NCBI RefSeq assembly: GCF_028747805.1
Contig: NZ_CP114887.1
Location: 1,481,501-1,545,500, forward strand
DNA from: Solibacillus daqui
GTDB taxonomy: Bacteria > Bacillota > Bacilli > Bacillales_A > Planococcaceae
DNA: 64,000 nt
Direction of reading: 5' to 3'
Position numbers and translations under genes: made by a program. Shown here piece by piece: positions 52,863-61,156 of the stretch; positions within the stretch are counted from its first letter, which is position 1, and each line of letters starts with the position of its first letter. The notes under the pieces are model-generated. The model was given only the letters and a program-made list of their open reading frames with translations. It was not told where the DNA came from and ran no database searches.

Positions 52863-54053
52863 TTGAAGAAAAACATCGGAAACAAAACACCTAGCTTATT
52901 ATTACTGATTGTATTAGTTGGCTTCCCACAAATTAGTGAAACTATTTTTAGCCCATCATTACCAACTATCGCAGAAGCGTTTGAAACTTCTATGAGTGAT
53001 GCACAGCTTACGATGAGTGTGTACTTTATCGCTTTTGCCTTCGGAGTATTTTTCTTTGGTCGTTTATCCGATAAAATCGGTCGTCGCAAGGCAATGCTTT
53101 ATGGGCTGTTTTTTTATTTTGTTGGTAACATACTTTGTTTAGTAGCAAATGAATTGGCGGTTTTATTAGTCGCGCGCTTTATTCAAGCGTTTGGTGCAAG
53201 TGTTGGCTCTGTCGTAACACAAACGATTTTACGCGAAAGCTTTTCTGGTGTTGAGCGACATAAATTGTTTGCTCAAATTTCAGCTGCCATTGCCTTCACA
53301 CCTGCAATTGGCCCGTTAATCGGTGGCTTTACCGACTATTATTTTGGCTTTAGGGTCGTATTTTTGGTGTTAGTTGCTATGAGCGTTATTGTATTTTGCT
53401 ATGCGTTTTTACGCTTACCTGAAACAGCACTTTCTACAATCGAAATGAAGCCTATTCTACCAATAGTGAAGCGCATGATTACAAATGCCCGTCTATGGCG
53501 TTACGGCGTATTAATTGGCGGTATTAACGGTGTATTATTTAGCTATTATACCGAAGCGCCATTTATTTTTACGCAATACTTTACACTATCAAGTGCGATG
53601 TATGGTTTTTTAGGTATTATCGTTGCACTCGCTACTATCGCAGGTGCGATGCTATCTAAACGACTCGTTAACCACACAATACCTGAGAAGATTATTGTGC
53701 GCGGGTTAGCCATTATGCTCATCGGTACAATGCTCGCTACATCGGTACATTTTTTACCGACTTTAATACAAATGCCATTCATGATTGTTAGTGTATTCAT
53801 TATTTTATTTGGTACAGGTACTGCTTTACCAAACTGTTTAAGCTTAGCGCTGATTGACTTTCAAGACGTCATTGGTTCTGCGGGTGCGATATTTAGCTTA
53901 GGTTATTATTTACTTGTCAGCGCTACAATTTATGGTATGAGCTTTTTTCATAACGGAACAGTCCTTGCGATGCCACTATATTTTTTAGCACTAGGACTTG
54001 TTATGCTTTTAATAAGTTTACCGTTACTTAACAAAAAAGATGACGTGTTTTGA
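52863..54053 (+). CDS. Bcr/CflA family multidrug MFS transporter
   Basis: A 396-residue MFS protein with 12 predicted helices. It has the Bcr/CflA opening ISETIFSPSLPTIAEAFETS (about 22-41) and the loop motif FGRLSDKIGRRKAM (about 63-76). RFIQAFGASVGSVVTQTILR (about 103-122) and PAIGPLIGGF are further marks of DHA1-type drug:proton antiporters; known members export bicyclomycin or sulfonamides. The TTG start follows GGAGAGG. A short upstream ORF may be part of its leader. Confidence 0.87.
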   Translation: MKKNIGNKTPSLLLLIVLVGFPQISETIFSPSLPTIAEAFETSMSDAQLTMSVYFIAFAFGVFFFGRLSDKIGRRKAMLYGLFFYFVGNILCLVANELAVLLVARFIQAFGASVGSVVTQTILRESFSGVERHKLFAQISAAIAFTPAIGPLIGGFTDYYFGFRVVFLVLVAMSVIVFCYAFLRLPETALSTIEMKPILPIVKRMITNARLWRYGVLIGGINGVLFSYYTEAPFIFTQYFTLSSAMYGFLGIIVALATIAGAMLSKRLVNHTIPEKIIVRGLAIMLIGTMLATSVHFLPTLIQMPFMIVSVFIILFGTGTALPNCLSLALIDFQDVIGSAGAIFSLGYYLLVSATIYGMSFFHNGTVLAMPLYFLALGLVMLLISLPLLNKKDDVF

Positions 54054-54229
54054 ATAATGTCGTGATTCTTTAAAAATGTTGCACCATTAAAAAAAATAAA
54101 TGCTCGACCTTCACCCAATTTAATAGGAGTCACGATATCATTTATAAGCCAAATCGAAAATAAACTCTATAGTCACCTCGAAAGTGATTAAACATTATAA
54201 TAATAACTAAACTTAAATCTGCTAAGTAA

Positions 54230-54274
54230 GAATCCATTTTGATCAACCTTGATTCAAAATGGATTCATTTTTTT
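54230..54274 (+). terminator. Terminator in the 54.1-54.4 kb gap
   Basis: GAATCCATTTTGA pairs with TCAAAATGGATTC around 11 bases, followed by A and seven T. It stands 177 bases after the MFS stop and ends that transcript. Nothing else is seen in the gap. Confidence 0.85.
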
Positions 54275-54362
54275 ATCGTAAATTCAGAGGTCTCTTGGTG
54301 TTTTTGATCAAACTTTATTTTTAAGCTAGAGAATTACTTCTAAAAAAGGGGGTGTGATTGGA

Positions 54363-54758
54363 ATGACTGTTAATTTGAAAGAAAAGAAAGCGAGACGTAA
54401 GAAGATTTGGCGAATTCTTTTAGTTGCAAGTACTCTAGTTTTAGGTGTTATCGGTTACGCAATTTACTGGTTTTTTTTTGATATGAATAGATTGCCAACA
54501 GGGGAATATTTAACGGAAGCAACTTCACCTGATGGCACATATACAGTAAAGGCCTATGTAAACAGCCCGAGTTTAAGCGTAGATGCGGTGAGAGGCGAGC
54601 TAATATTTAATAAAAAGAATGGTAAAACGAAAAATATATATTGGAATTACCGTGAATCAAGAGCAACAATTGAATGGCTGGACCATCAAACGGTTGTAAT
54701 AAATGGGCACACACTACATGTGCCAAATGATAGATATGATTTTCGACGGGAAGAATAG
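54363..54758 (+). CDS. Small anchored protein, DUF5412-like
   Basis: A 131-residue protein. A basic N-terminus (KEKKARRKKIW) and one membrane helix (about 17-38) are followed by an outer domain with LPTGEYLTEATSPDGTYTVK (about 44-63) and VDAVRGELIFNKKNGKTKNI. The 'SPDGTYTVKAYV' and 'RGEL' strings fit the DUF5412 family. The ATG at 54363 is preferred, eight bases past AAGGGGGTG. Function unknown. Confidence 0.65.
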   Translation: MTVNLKEKKARRKKIWRILLVASTLVLGVIGYAIYWFFFDMNRLPTGEYLTEATSPDGTYTVKAYVNSPSLSVDAVRGELIFNKKNGKTKNIYWNYRESRATIEWLDHQTVVINGHTLHVPNDRYDFRREE

Positions 54759-54956
54759 TAATAATAGTATTTCTTTTGCTCGCTTTAATAGGTGGGATAG
54801 TACAGTACAGCAATCTTTATGAAATTGTAATTGTAAGGAAGAGTTTAGTTGAGAAAGCTTATAAGCCATGAATGTCGATATATCATGGCTTGTATAGGAT
54901 TTACATAAGTGGTGATGTCGTAATAATAAATTTCTTTAATATGAACGTACCAGTTT

Positions 54957-55418
54957 TTATGGAGTATATTTAAAAATATCCACCATTTCACCGTCGGTTT
55001 CATGGATGGTCTCTACTAATTTCCAACCTCGTTTGATGTAATAATCTGAAGCATTTTCAGTTTTTAAGTAGATTTCGGAAATGCCTAATAATTTCACGTG
55101 ATTTAATAAATAATTCATAAGTTGCTGACCAATTTTTTGATCACGATACGTAGGTTGTACATAAAGCGAAGCAAGCCACGGTGTATACTGTGGACGCTTT
55201 TTAAAATCGTTTTCAAAGACAGATACAGTTCCGACGCATGCATCATTTTTTATTGCGATAAAGGTTAATGGGAATGTATCAAAATTCGTATTCTGAAAAA
55301 ATACTTCTACATCAGAAAACACCATACGACTCGAAGTTCCTACAACAAACTCCCCATAAATCATGTGAGAAACGTCTTTGGCATAAGACGGCTTTTCAAA
55401 TAAAGTTGTAATTTCCAT
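54957..55418 (-). CDS. GNAT acetyltransferase
   Basis: A 153-residue GNAT enzyme. DACVGTVSVFENDF gives strands 2-3; the acetyl-CoA-binding motif is LYVQPTYRDQKIGQQLMNYL (about 87-106), and EIYLKTENASDYYIKRGWKL is the strand and helix at the end. The substrate is unknown; this compact type often modifies small amines or antibiotics. It is preceded by a GGGGGGATAG site before the ATG. Confidence 0.82.
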   Translation of the reverse strand: MEITTLFEKPSYAKDVSHMIYGEFVVGTSSRMVFSDVEVFFQNTNFDTFPLTFIAIKNDACVGTVSVFENDFKKRPQYTPWLASLYVQPTYRDQKIGQQLMNYLLNHVKLLGISEIYLKTENASDYYIKRGWKLVETIHETDGEMVDIFKYTP

Positions 55419-55504
55419 TGCCTATCCCCCCTCGATTGCAGAAGAGCGTTATATTAAAATCCATGATATTCTAGAAAATCCCCGACCAATTATTCCGAAT
55501 ACAT

Positions 55505-55882
55505 TTATTTACAAACCCCTAATGGATTGCCGTCAGGGTCATAGAAAGTAAAAAACCTAGTAGTTCCTTCTTCACCAATTGGATTTACTTTGACATCCCG
55601 TTCAACTAACAATTTATGAGTCTCTTCAATATCATGAGAAATAAAATTATAATATTTACCAACACCAAAATTATTATCAGGGAACTTCATTGGTTGATGA
55701 TTTTGTGTTTTAACAAGACATACTACTGTTTGAGACTGTTCTGCTATCTTCATAACAGCTGCTTCTACCTCAATATAAATAACCGTAAAGCCAAGTTTTT
55801 CTTCGTACCATTTTGCTGATAATTCAGGGTCTTTCACAGGAATAAATACGCCTTCCATTCCCTTCAATATTGCTTTGGTCAT
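55505..55882 (-). CDS. VOC family protein (glyoxalase/bleomycin-resistance fold)
   Basis: A 125-residue VOC protein with two beta-alpha-beta-beta-beta units: EGVFIPVKDPELSAKWYEEK at the start and YNFISHDIEETHKLLVERDV in the second half, ending in FFTFYDPDGNPLGV. The final glutamate/aspartate usual for metal binding is weak, so the activity cannot be predicted. The ATG at 55882 follows AAGGAG; the upstream in-frame start is inferior. Confidence 0.8.
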   Translation of the reverse strand: MTKAILKGMEGVFIPVKDPELSAKWYEEKLGFTVIYIEVEAAVMKIAEQSQTVVCLVKTQNHQPMKFPDNNFGVGKYYNFISHDIEETHKLLVERDVKVNPIGEEGTTRFFTFYDPDGNPLGVCK

Positions 55883-56004
55883 TTTCTTTAGCTCCTTATA
55901 CAATATCTTGATTAGTGTATACGTTCTCCTTTTATTTACATTTCCCCTTGTGAAATCCTTTATATTTTTGTGCTTCGTGAGTTTAATAAAGACTATTACG
56001 AGAA

Positions 56005-56352
56005 TTATACCCTTTGCATATGAGTATCTTTAAAGCTTTGTTTATATTTTAAGCCATAGCCTAAACAGCGATCCAAAAATATGTGAGCAATCCAAATACA
56101 AGAAAGCATGAGCAAAGTGTCGATTTCGAGTAGAATCGAAGCACCGATTAAAATTGCCGGGATAACAACACTATGACCAATATTGTAGGTTAATGCGCCA
56201 ACTTTGGAATTAATGATATAACCAATCATCGCAATGTCTGGGACAAACAATAACAAGAGAAATAGCCAAAATGAAAAATCTAGCTGTAAATAAATGAACA
56301 AAGTTAGTATAAAAGCAAAGCCGTATTCAGCATGGAGTACAATTTTATTCAT
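56005..56352 (-). CDS. DUF4260 membrane protein
   Basis: A 115-residue integral membrane protein with four hydrophobic segments. The pattern HAEYGFAF near the start, FVPDIAMIGYIINSKVGALT (about 37-56), YNIGHSVVIPAIL and the final WIAHIFLDRCLGYGLK (about 88-103) match DUF4260. It overlaps the MerR gene by eight bases and is cotranscribed with it. Function unknown; from context, an effector that the MerR protein switches on. Confidence 0.85.
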   Translation of the reverse strand: MNKIVLHAEYGFAFILTLFIYLQLDFSFWLFLLLLFVPDIAMIGYIINSKVGALTYNIGHSVVIPAILIGASILLEIDTLLMLSCIWIAHIFLDRCLGYGLKYKQSFKDTHMQRV

Positions 56353-56776
56353 CGTGAAAACCTTCTTTCAATTGGTTAAATAATTGATTTATGGATAGAT
56401 CAATTTGTTTTTGATTTTTTTCAAATTGTTGATTGCCCATTAATTGTGTAATCAATTGTAGGGTGTTGATGGCTTGTTGGTAAAAAGTGATTTTGTTTGT
56501 TAATTGCTGTGATTTTTCATTAAATAGAGCAACCGTTGTTTCGTTACACCCCACGTTTATTTCTTGTGATTTTAACTGTTTTAGATGCTCAATTTCTTTT
56601 AAAGAAAATCCGAGCTGCTTTAATACGACAATCATTTTTAGCTGTGCCTCGCAGGATTCATCATAATCACGATAGCCATTCGGTAATCTTTTTGGTTGGA
56701 GTAATCCTTCTTTTTCATAGAAACGGATGGTATCCATTGAAACACGAAGTTTTTTTGAGAAAGTTTTTATTTGCAT
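56345..56776 (-). CDS. MerR family regulator
   Basis: A 143-residue MerR protein. The winged helix has KTFSKKLRVSMDTIRFYEKE with GLLQPKRLPNGYRDYDES after it (about 4-42), and a dimerisation coiled coil follows (VLKQLGFSLKEIEHLKQLKS, about 50-69, and QLTNKITFYQQAINTLQLIT). There is one cysteine (in VGCNET), so a thiol or small-molecule signal is possible but not shown. The ATG at 56776 is eight bases from GAGGTG. Directly upstream is a typical MerR operator with 19-bp spacer. Probable control of itself and DUF4260. Confidence 0.88.
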   Translation of the reverse strand: MQIKTFSKKLRVSMDTIRFYEKEGLLQPKRLPNGYRDYDESCEAQLKMIVVLKQLGFSLKEIEHLKQLKSQEINVGCNETTVALFNEKSQQLTNKITFYQQAINTLQLITQLMGNQQFEKNQKQIDLSINQLFNQLKEGFHDE

Positions 56777-56794
56777 ATTCATCACCTCAAGTAA

Positions 56795-56825
56795 ACGATA
56801 ACATTGGAGTGCACTCTAAGGTCAA
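56795..56825 (-). promoter_or_regulatory. MerR-type promoter/operator with 19-bp spacer
   Basis: On the minus strand: TTGACC, exactly 19 bases, TATCGT. The spacer carries the dyad GAGTGCACTC flanked by TT and AA-type bases. An over-long 19-bp spacer with the dyad inside is the mark of MerR-controlled promoters, which the regulator untwists. Confidence 0.85.
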
Positions 56826-56968
56826 GAGGGGAAATTTATTTTGGGTAAATATGTATTTATTGTGAATTATTAAAATACTAAAGAATAATAGGAACAAATT
56901 GTAAGTGATAGCGTTTCATCAATGAAGGAGGTAAAAACTGGACAAATAAACTACATGAGGTGAGCATT

Positions 56969-58123
56969 TTGGATTCACAACAATTATTAAATGTTAGTAA
57001 CAATTTACTTCTTTGTGGCTTTATATTATTGCTAATCGCAATTGTGCCACTTGGGCTCTCTGTCAAATCAAACAAAACACTATTCGGGAAGCTGGGCATT
57101 GTTATAACGTATGCAGCATTTATTTTACAGCTTGGTTATTTTATAACGAGATGGGTCGCGGTAAAGCATGCACCTGTAAGTAATATGTTTGAGTTTGTGA
57201 CGTTTTTCGGAATCATGCTGATTGGCGGCTTTATACTAATCTATCACTTGTATAAGCAAGTTATCGTCGGTTTATTTGTTATTCCGATTTCCCTCATCAT
57301 TATTGGCTACGGCAGTGCTTTTTCTAGTGAAGTTTCTCCATTAGTGCCATCGTTAATCAGTAACTGGCTTACCATTCACGTTATTACGGTTGCCATATCG
57401 AGTGCAATATTATCGATTTCGTTTGCAACAGGGATAATGTATCTTTTAAAGGTGCTAGATGTGACGAAAAAATCAATCAGCACACGTTCATTAGAATTCG
57501 TGCTGTATTGTTTAGTCGTGGTAATCGGCTTTGTTGGTGCATCGACGGTATTTAGCTTTGCAATGGAGCCTGTTACAATTGCCTACAAAGATGTACAAGG
57601 AAATGAAAGTACAGTGATTTATGAAATGTACCCGCTTATTGTGACCGAAAATCATGACCAAGTTGGACTTTTGACCATTTCGAATAAAATTGATGCAGCA
57701 AAACTAAATTCCATTGCATGGGCTTTTATTGTCGGAACAGTGTTATACATAGTGCTCCGTCTCATCACAAGAAAAAGTATAAGCATGCTTTTAAAGCCTC
57801 TTACAAAACGTGTAAATGCTAATTTGATGGACGAAATTTCATACCGTGCTGTTGTCATTGGTTTCCCACTGTTTGCACTTGGCGGCTTATTATTTGCGAT
57901 GATTTGGGCGCAAATTGCATGGGGGAGATTCTGGGGCTGGGATCCTAAAGAAGTATGGGCACTCATTACGTTTCTGTTTTATGCGGCGATGCTACATTTA
58001 CGATTATCGAAGTCCTGGGAAGGTGAAAAGACCGCATGGATGACGATTATCGGATTTGGCATTATTATATTCAATCAAGTTTTCGTAAACCTTGTCATCG
58101 CAGGGCTTCATTCGTATGCATAA
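56969..58123 (+). CDS. Cytochrome c biogenesis protein ResC/CcsA-like
   Basis: A 384-residue membrane protein with about eight helices. The haem-handling WWD motif WGRFWGWDPKEVWAL is near residues 313-327, and VSNMFEFVTFFG (about 73) and the conserved histidines (HVITV, about 142; HLRLS, about 338) are in place. In Bacillus ResC works with ResB to carry haem to apocytochrome c outside the membrane. Here no resA, resB or resD/E is adjacent, so this is an isolated copy. The TTG at 56969 is preferred, eight bases past TGAGG. Confidence 0.85.
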   Translation: MDSQQLLNVSNNLLLCGFILLLIAIVPLGLSVKSNKTLFGKLGIVITYAAFILQLGYFITRWVAVKHAPVSNMFEFVTFFGIMLIGGFILIYHLYKQVIVGLFVIPISLIIIGYGSAFSSEVSPLVPSLISNWLTIHVITVAISSAILSISFATGIMYLLKVLDVTKKSISTRSLEFVLYCLVVVIGFVGASTVFSFAMEPVTIAYKDVQGNESTVIYEMYPLIVTENHDQVGLLTISNKIDAAKLNSIAWAFIVGTVLYIVLRLITRKSISMLLKPLTKRVNANLMDEISYRAVVIGFPLFALGGLLFAMIWAQIAWGRFWGWDPKEVWALITFLFYAAMLHLRLSKSWEGEKTAWMTIIGFGIIIFNQVFVNLVIAGLHSYA

Positions 58124-58144
58124 CAGTTAGCGTGAAATAAATTT

Positions 58145-58182
58145 AAAAATGCTTGCTCACTTTTAGGAGCGGGCATTTTTAA
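58145..58182 (+). terminator. Terminator after the ResC-like gene
   Basis: AAAAATGC-TTGCTC pairs with GAGCGG-GCATTTTT (two G-U pairs). The T run follows as part of the stem and beyond. Confidence 0.8.
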
Positions 58183-58221
58183 TTAGGGTGACATCATTTA
58201 ATGCTACCTACATCATGTAGC

Positions 58222-58281
58222 TTTGTAATAAAGATTGATTATTTATAATAAAGATCGATAATTTGTAATAAAGTTTATTTA
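58222..58281 (+). repeat. Three tandem 20-bp repeats
   Basis: TTTGTAATAAAG starts at 58222 and 58262, and TTTATAATAAAG at 58242. The period is exactly 20 bp (two helical turns), each unit continuing AT-rich with GAT in units one and two. It lies between the ResC-like gene and a tandem-GNAT gene. It could be a protein-binding array. Confidence 0.65.
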
Positions 58282-58375
58282 AAATCAACTCTCCTCTGTA
58301 GATTTCTTAGAGGTTAGATAATTTTTCGTTGGACATTTTTGTTAATGTAACTATTAAGATTGTGAAGAAATGTAC

Positions 58376-58403
58376 TTAAACTAACGAAGCAGTTTAGTTG
58401 AAC
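58376..58403. repeat. Hairpin upstream of the tandem-GNAT gene
   Basis: AACTAACGAAGCAG...TTTAGTTGAAC: arms AACTAA/TTAGTT around a CGAAGCAGT loop. A closely related hairpin stands after the gene at 59347. The two bracket a single gene. Confidence 0.55.
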
Positions 58404-58456
58404 AAGGATAGATGGTAAATTATGATAAGAATAGAAATGAAATAGGGGGATTTCTA

Positions 58457-59329
58457 ATGTATACAGACAATAAAACAGTATTAAAATTAGTGGAATTTGA
58501 TAAATATGATGTCTTAGGCTTAGTAGAACTTTCTACATCAGTCGGCTGGGATTATGATGAATATGAAATTAGAACTGTTATGTCATCTGGTAAAATATAC
58601 GGTCATAAAAATGCTGTGGGGAAAATTGTTTCGAGTGCTGCAATAATACCTTATGATACTGATTTAGCTTCAATCGGTATGGTTATTGTAAATGAAGAAT
58701 ATAGAGGTTTAGGCTTAGGGAAGAAGGCTACTCAGGAGTGTATAGACAGTGTTTCTCAAAATACCTCAATAATGTTAATTTCAACTGAGGATGGAAAACC
58801 TTTATATGAAAACTTGGGTTTTATTACTGTCGATTCTGTACATAAATATTTAAGTGATAATTATATTCCAACTAAATTGTTTAATAATCCTCAAGAAATT
58901 ACCTTAGAGAAATACCAAGAGAAAGATATTAATGAAATTATTGAATTAGATTCTGCTGCATTTGGTGATAAGAGGAGAAAATTACTTCTTAACAGGATAA
59001 ATCAATCAAAACAATGTTTAGTTGTTAGAAATCTAAAGGGGAAAATTATTGGATTTGGATTATCCATATTAGGTCCAGTAAATCTATTAATAGGACCTAT
59101 TGTAGCACCAGATTCACAAACAGCTGCTTTAATAATCGATGGGTTAGTTCTTAATCATCAAGGAAAGTTAAGGATTGATGTGACATCCAGTACTGACGAG
59201 TTAATGTTGTTCTTGGAGAAAAGTGGATTTATTAAAGTTAGTAATCCTCCGATAATGATAAAGAACTCTATTAAAATGCCACATAGGAATAAAGAGTTGT
59301 TTGCTATTGCTGCACAAATCTTTGTTTAG
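58457..59329 (+). CDS. Tandem-domain GNAT acetyltransferase
   Basis: A 290-residue protein with two GNAT modules. Module 1 (about 1-140) has VIVNEEYRGLGLGKKATQEC (about 77-96), the acetyl-CoA loop. Module 2 (about 155-290) begins ITLEKYQEKDINEIIELDSA and has LIIDGLVLNHQGKLRIDVTS; its acetyl-CoA loop is degenerate. The substrate is unknown. The ATG at 58457 follows AGGGGGATTT; an upstream in-frame start has no ribosome site. A tandem 20-bp repeat array and a hairpin precede it; a related hairpin follows. Confidence 0.8.
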   Translation: MYTDNKTVLKLVEFDKYDVLGLVELSTSVGWDYDEYEIRTVMSSGKIYGHKNAVGKIVSSAAIIPYDTDLASIGMVIVNEEYRGLGLGKKATQECIDSVSQNTSIMLISTEDGKPLYENLGFITVDSVHKYLSDNYIPTKLFNNPQEITLEKYQEKDINEIIELDSAAFGDKRRKLLLNRINQSKQCLVVRNLKGKIIGFGLSILGPVNLLIGPIVAPDSQTAALIIDGLVLNHQGKLRIDVTSSTDELMLFLEKSGFIKVSNPPIMIKNSIKMPHRNKELFAIAAQIFV

Positions 59330-59346
59330 GGAAAGCAATATCCTTA

Positions 59347-59372
59347 TTCAACTAACGGAGGCTTTAGTTGAA
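59347..59372. repeat. Hairpin downstream of the tandem-GNAT gene
   Basis: TTCAACTAA pairs perfectly with TTAGTTGAA (nine bp) around CGGAGGCT. It is the better copy of the hairpin at 58376-58403, sharing CTAACG-GAG and TTTAGTTGAA. No T run follows, so it is not a plain terminator. Confidence 0.6.
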
Positions 59373-59429
59373 TATTCGGTTTCCGAAATGATCAATCTAA
59401 TTACAAAAAGCCCTATACAGATATGAAAA

Positions 59430-59472
59430 ATAGCCCCTATTTTGATCAATATTTGTTCAAAATACGGGCTAT
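59430..59472. terminator. Terminator-like hairpin
   Basis: ATAGCCCCTATTTTGA pairs with TCAAAATACGGGCTAT (one mismatch) between convergent genes, flanked by A and T tracts. The rest of the 59.3-59.6 kb gap shows nothing more. Confidence 0.7.
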
Positions 59473-59639
59473 GATTTTCTATAAGAATCATCATTTATAG
59501 CTGTGTTTTATTCAATCTTTATTCCAAGTCAACACATCAAAAGTAGAATAAATATTGCCCTTTAGAAAATTAACAAAACGGTGATAGGTAAGTGCTTTGA
59601 GGATTTTAATTATAATCAACTTTTATTTAAAGATAGGTA

Positions 59640-60167
59640 TTAATAAGTTATTAAATTATTTCCTATTTTAAAAAGGAATGGAATTAACATTAATAAAATT
59701 ACCCCAATTATCAAAGTAGAAAGAATGATTTCTTTAATCGATACAAAACGATTTTTATAAAGTGTATAAAGAATAATCATATTGATGGGAACATTGAGTA
59801 TTAAACCGGTAATTAGGCCTGGAGAATAGATATTCATTATTATTGTTGCGATGAGATGTGGAAAAAATGCATTAAATATCATTGCGCCTAAAAAACCAAC
59901 AAACATCCACTTTATTATTTTTATTTCAGGTGAAAAAATAATAAAGAGGAATGTAATTAAATACGCTAACGCTGTAATAATAATAACGGCAAAGAAAAAT
60001 TCATTGGAAGTGACAGGTTGTTGAATAGAATGTCCGATTTGAGACCATTCTGGAAGCCATATAGCTTCTTCTATATTATGTAATGTAATAGCTAAGCAGA
60101 AAAAAATAGGTAAGCATCTTATATGGGTGTTATTTTTATTCTCATTTAGATATTGTTTATTAAACAT
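59640..60167 (-). CDS. HXXEE domain membrane protein
   Basis: A 175-residue integral membrane protein with five or six hydrophobic helices. The family motif is LHNIEEAIW (about 29-37), giving the HxxEE residues. A second conserved histidine is in FFPHLIATI (about 103), and an asparagine lies in LNVPINM (about 124-130). HXXEE proteins are thought to be membrane metal- or quinone-site proteins, but their function is unproven. It precedes (on its strand) no other gene. Confidence 0.83.
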   Translation of the reverse strand: MFNKQYLNENKNNTHIRCLPIFFCLAITLHNIEEAIWLPEWSQIGHSIQQPVTSNEFFFAVIIITALAYLITFLFIIFSPEIKIIKWMFVGFLGAMIFNAFFPHLIATIIMNIYSPGLITGLILNVPINMIILYTLYKNRFVSIKEIILSTLIIGVILLMLIPFLFKIGNNLITY

Positions 60168-60268
60168 ATTTCACCATGCCCTTAAAGTTTAAAGTCAATA
60201 TAATAGTTTTATACTCGTAAGTGAATTACATTTGAAATTGTACCCAAATTGATATTTGGGTACGACTA

Positions 60269-60808
60269 TTAATTCTCAGGAATAATTGTTATTGCGACAG
60301 TTCTAACAGGAGCATCTTGGTTACTACTCGATGCGTTAAAATACTTTGTCATTAATTCATGTAGTTCGTTTTGGAACTGTGTGAAATGGTTTTCATCTAT
60401 CTTTAATTCCACTACAGAAAAGGTTGATCGATCCTCTCGAGAATTTTCTTCCTCTAATTTTTCAAGATAGTTTTTGTATTGAGTCATAAGTAATAATTGA
60501 TAGTAAGAAATGTAATCTAGCTTTTCCTCGGTCGAGACTTGACTCCATTCATCTCCGTTAATTCTAATTTCATTTTCATTGATTGCGTAATATTTTTCAG
60601 AAACAGATTTCACTTTTTTTTCTTGAATTACGCTAATAATACCAGCATCAACTAATATTTGTAGTTGTCTATATAATGTAGCTTGCGGCACATCTTTGAG
60701 GATTTTTACCATTTCTAAAGGTGTAAGCCCGTGTTCTCTGTTACGAAGAAGTGCTTGGCTAATTTTTATTCTTACAGGATGCATTAAAATCTCAACTTTA
60801 TTCTTCAT
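60269..60808 (-). CDS. ArsR-like winged-helix regulator
   Basis: A 179-residue regulator. The winged helix is HPVRIKISQALL (about 11-22) with recognition helix PQATLYRQLQILVDAGIISV (about 40-59) and a beta wing (KYYAINE). The C-terminal half (about 85-179) is helical, then a ferredoxin-like stretch. There is no cysteine pair for metal sensing. It is divergent from a PLDc_N-ABC module with a promoter-overlapping palindrome between them, so I infer it represses that operon and itself. AGGTGATTC precedes the ATG. Confidence 0.78.
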   Translation of the reverse strand: MKNKVEILMHPVRIKISQALLRNREHGLTPLEMVKILKDVPQATLYRQLQILVDAGIISVIQEKKVKSVSEKYYAINENEIRINGDEWSQVSTEEKLDYISYYQLLLMTQYKNYLEKLEEENSREDRSTFSVVELKIDENHFTQFQNELHELMTKYFNASSSNQDAPVRTVAITIIPEN

Positions 60809-60824
60809 CGAATCACCTAATTTT

Positions 60825-60899
60825 TTATTCTCATTATATAGAATAAGAATAATGATTGCAATTTTCCATTTAATTCATTATCATTATCGATAATGATAA
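60825..60899. promoter_or_regulatory. Divergent control region with palindromes
   Basis: Candidate plus-strand promoter TTGCAA (60856-60861), 17 bases, TATCAT (60879-60884). A perfect 22-bp palindrome (half-site TTATCATTATC plus its complement) at 60878-60899 covers the -10 and start. A second dyad, TTATTCT-N8-AGAATAA, is at 60825-60846. It resembles a Fur-like hexamer array as well as an operator of the adjacent regulator. Confidence 0.65.
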
Positions 60900-60916
60900 C
60901 AAGAGAGGTGAAGTAA

Positions 60917-61156
60917 ATGAAATTACATTACGGAGTAGATGATTTAAAGAAAATTGATATTTTGTCTTATTTACCTATTATCCTGCCTATTTTAATAATA
61001 GGGGCACTTTTAGTCTTAATTGCTTTAGTTGACTTGTTTAGACATAGAAACACTAGAAATAATGTACTTATCTGGACATTAGTTATTCTATTAGGTAATA
61101 CATTTGGACCGATTTTGTACTTTATTTTTGGAAGAAAGGATAGTGATACACGTTGA
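60917..61156 (+). CDS. PLDc_N-domain small membrane protein (YxlE-like)
   Basis: A 79-residue protein with two membrane helices (about 18-42 and 53-71) separated by DLFRHRNTRN. GPILYFIFGRKD at the end matches the PLDc_N (phospholipase D N-terminal) anchor domain. In B. subtilis the sigY operon encodes YxlE of this kind directly before the ABC proteins YxlF and YxlG, and the same order occurs here. GAGAGGTGA precedes the ATG. It overlaps the ATPase gene by four bases. Confidence 0.8.
   Translation: MKLHYGVDDLKKIDILSYLPIILPILIIGALLVLIALVDLFRHRNTRNNVLIWTLVILLGNTFGPILYFIFGRKDSDTR

Noticed and set aside
54741..54871. Hydrophobic frame after the DUF5412-like gene
   Set aside because: It reads like a short membrane peptide (IVIIVFLLLALIGG) but has only ATA or internal TTG starts and no ribosome site.
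58222..58281. Replication iterons
   Set aside because: Only three units and no replication-initiation gene nearby; kept as an unexplained repeat.
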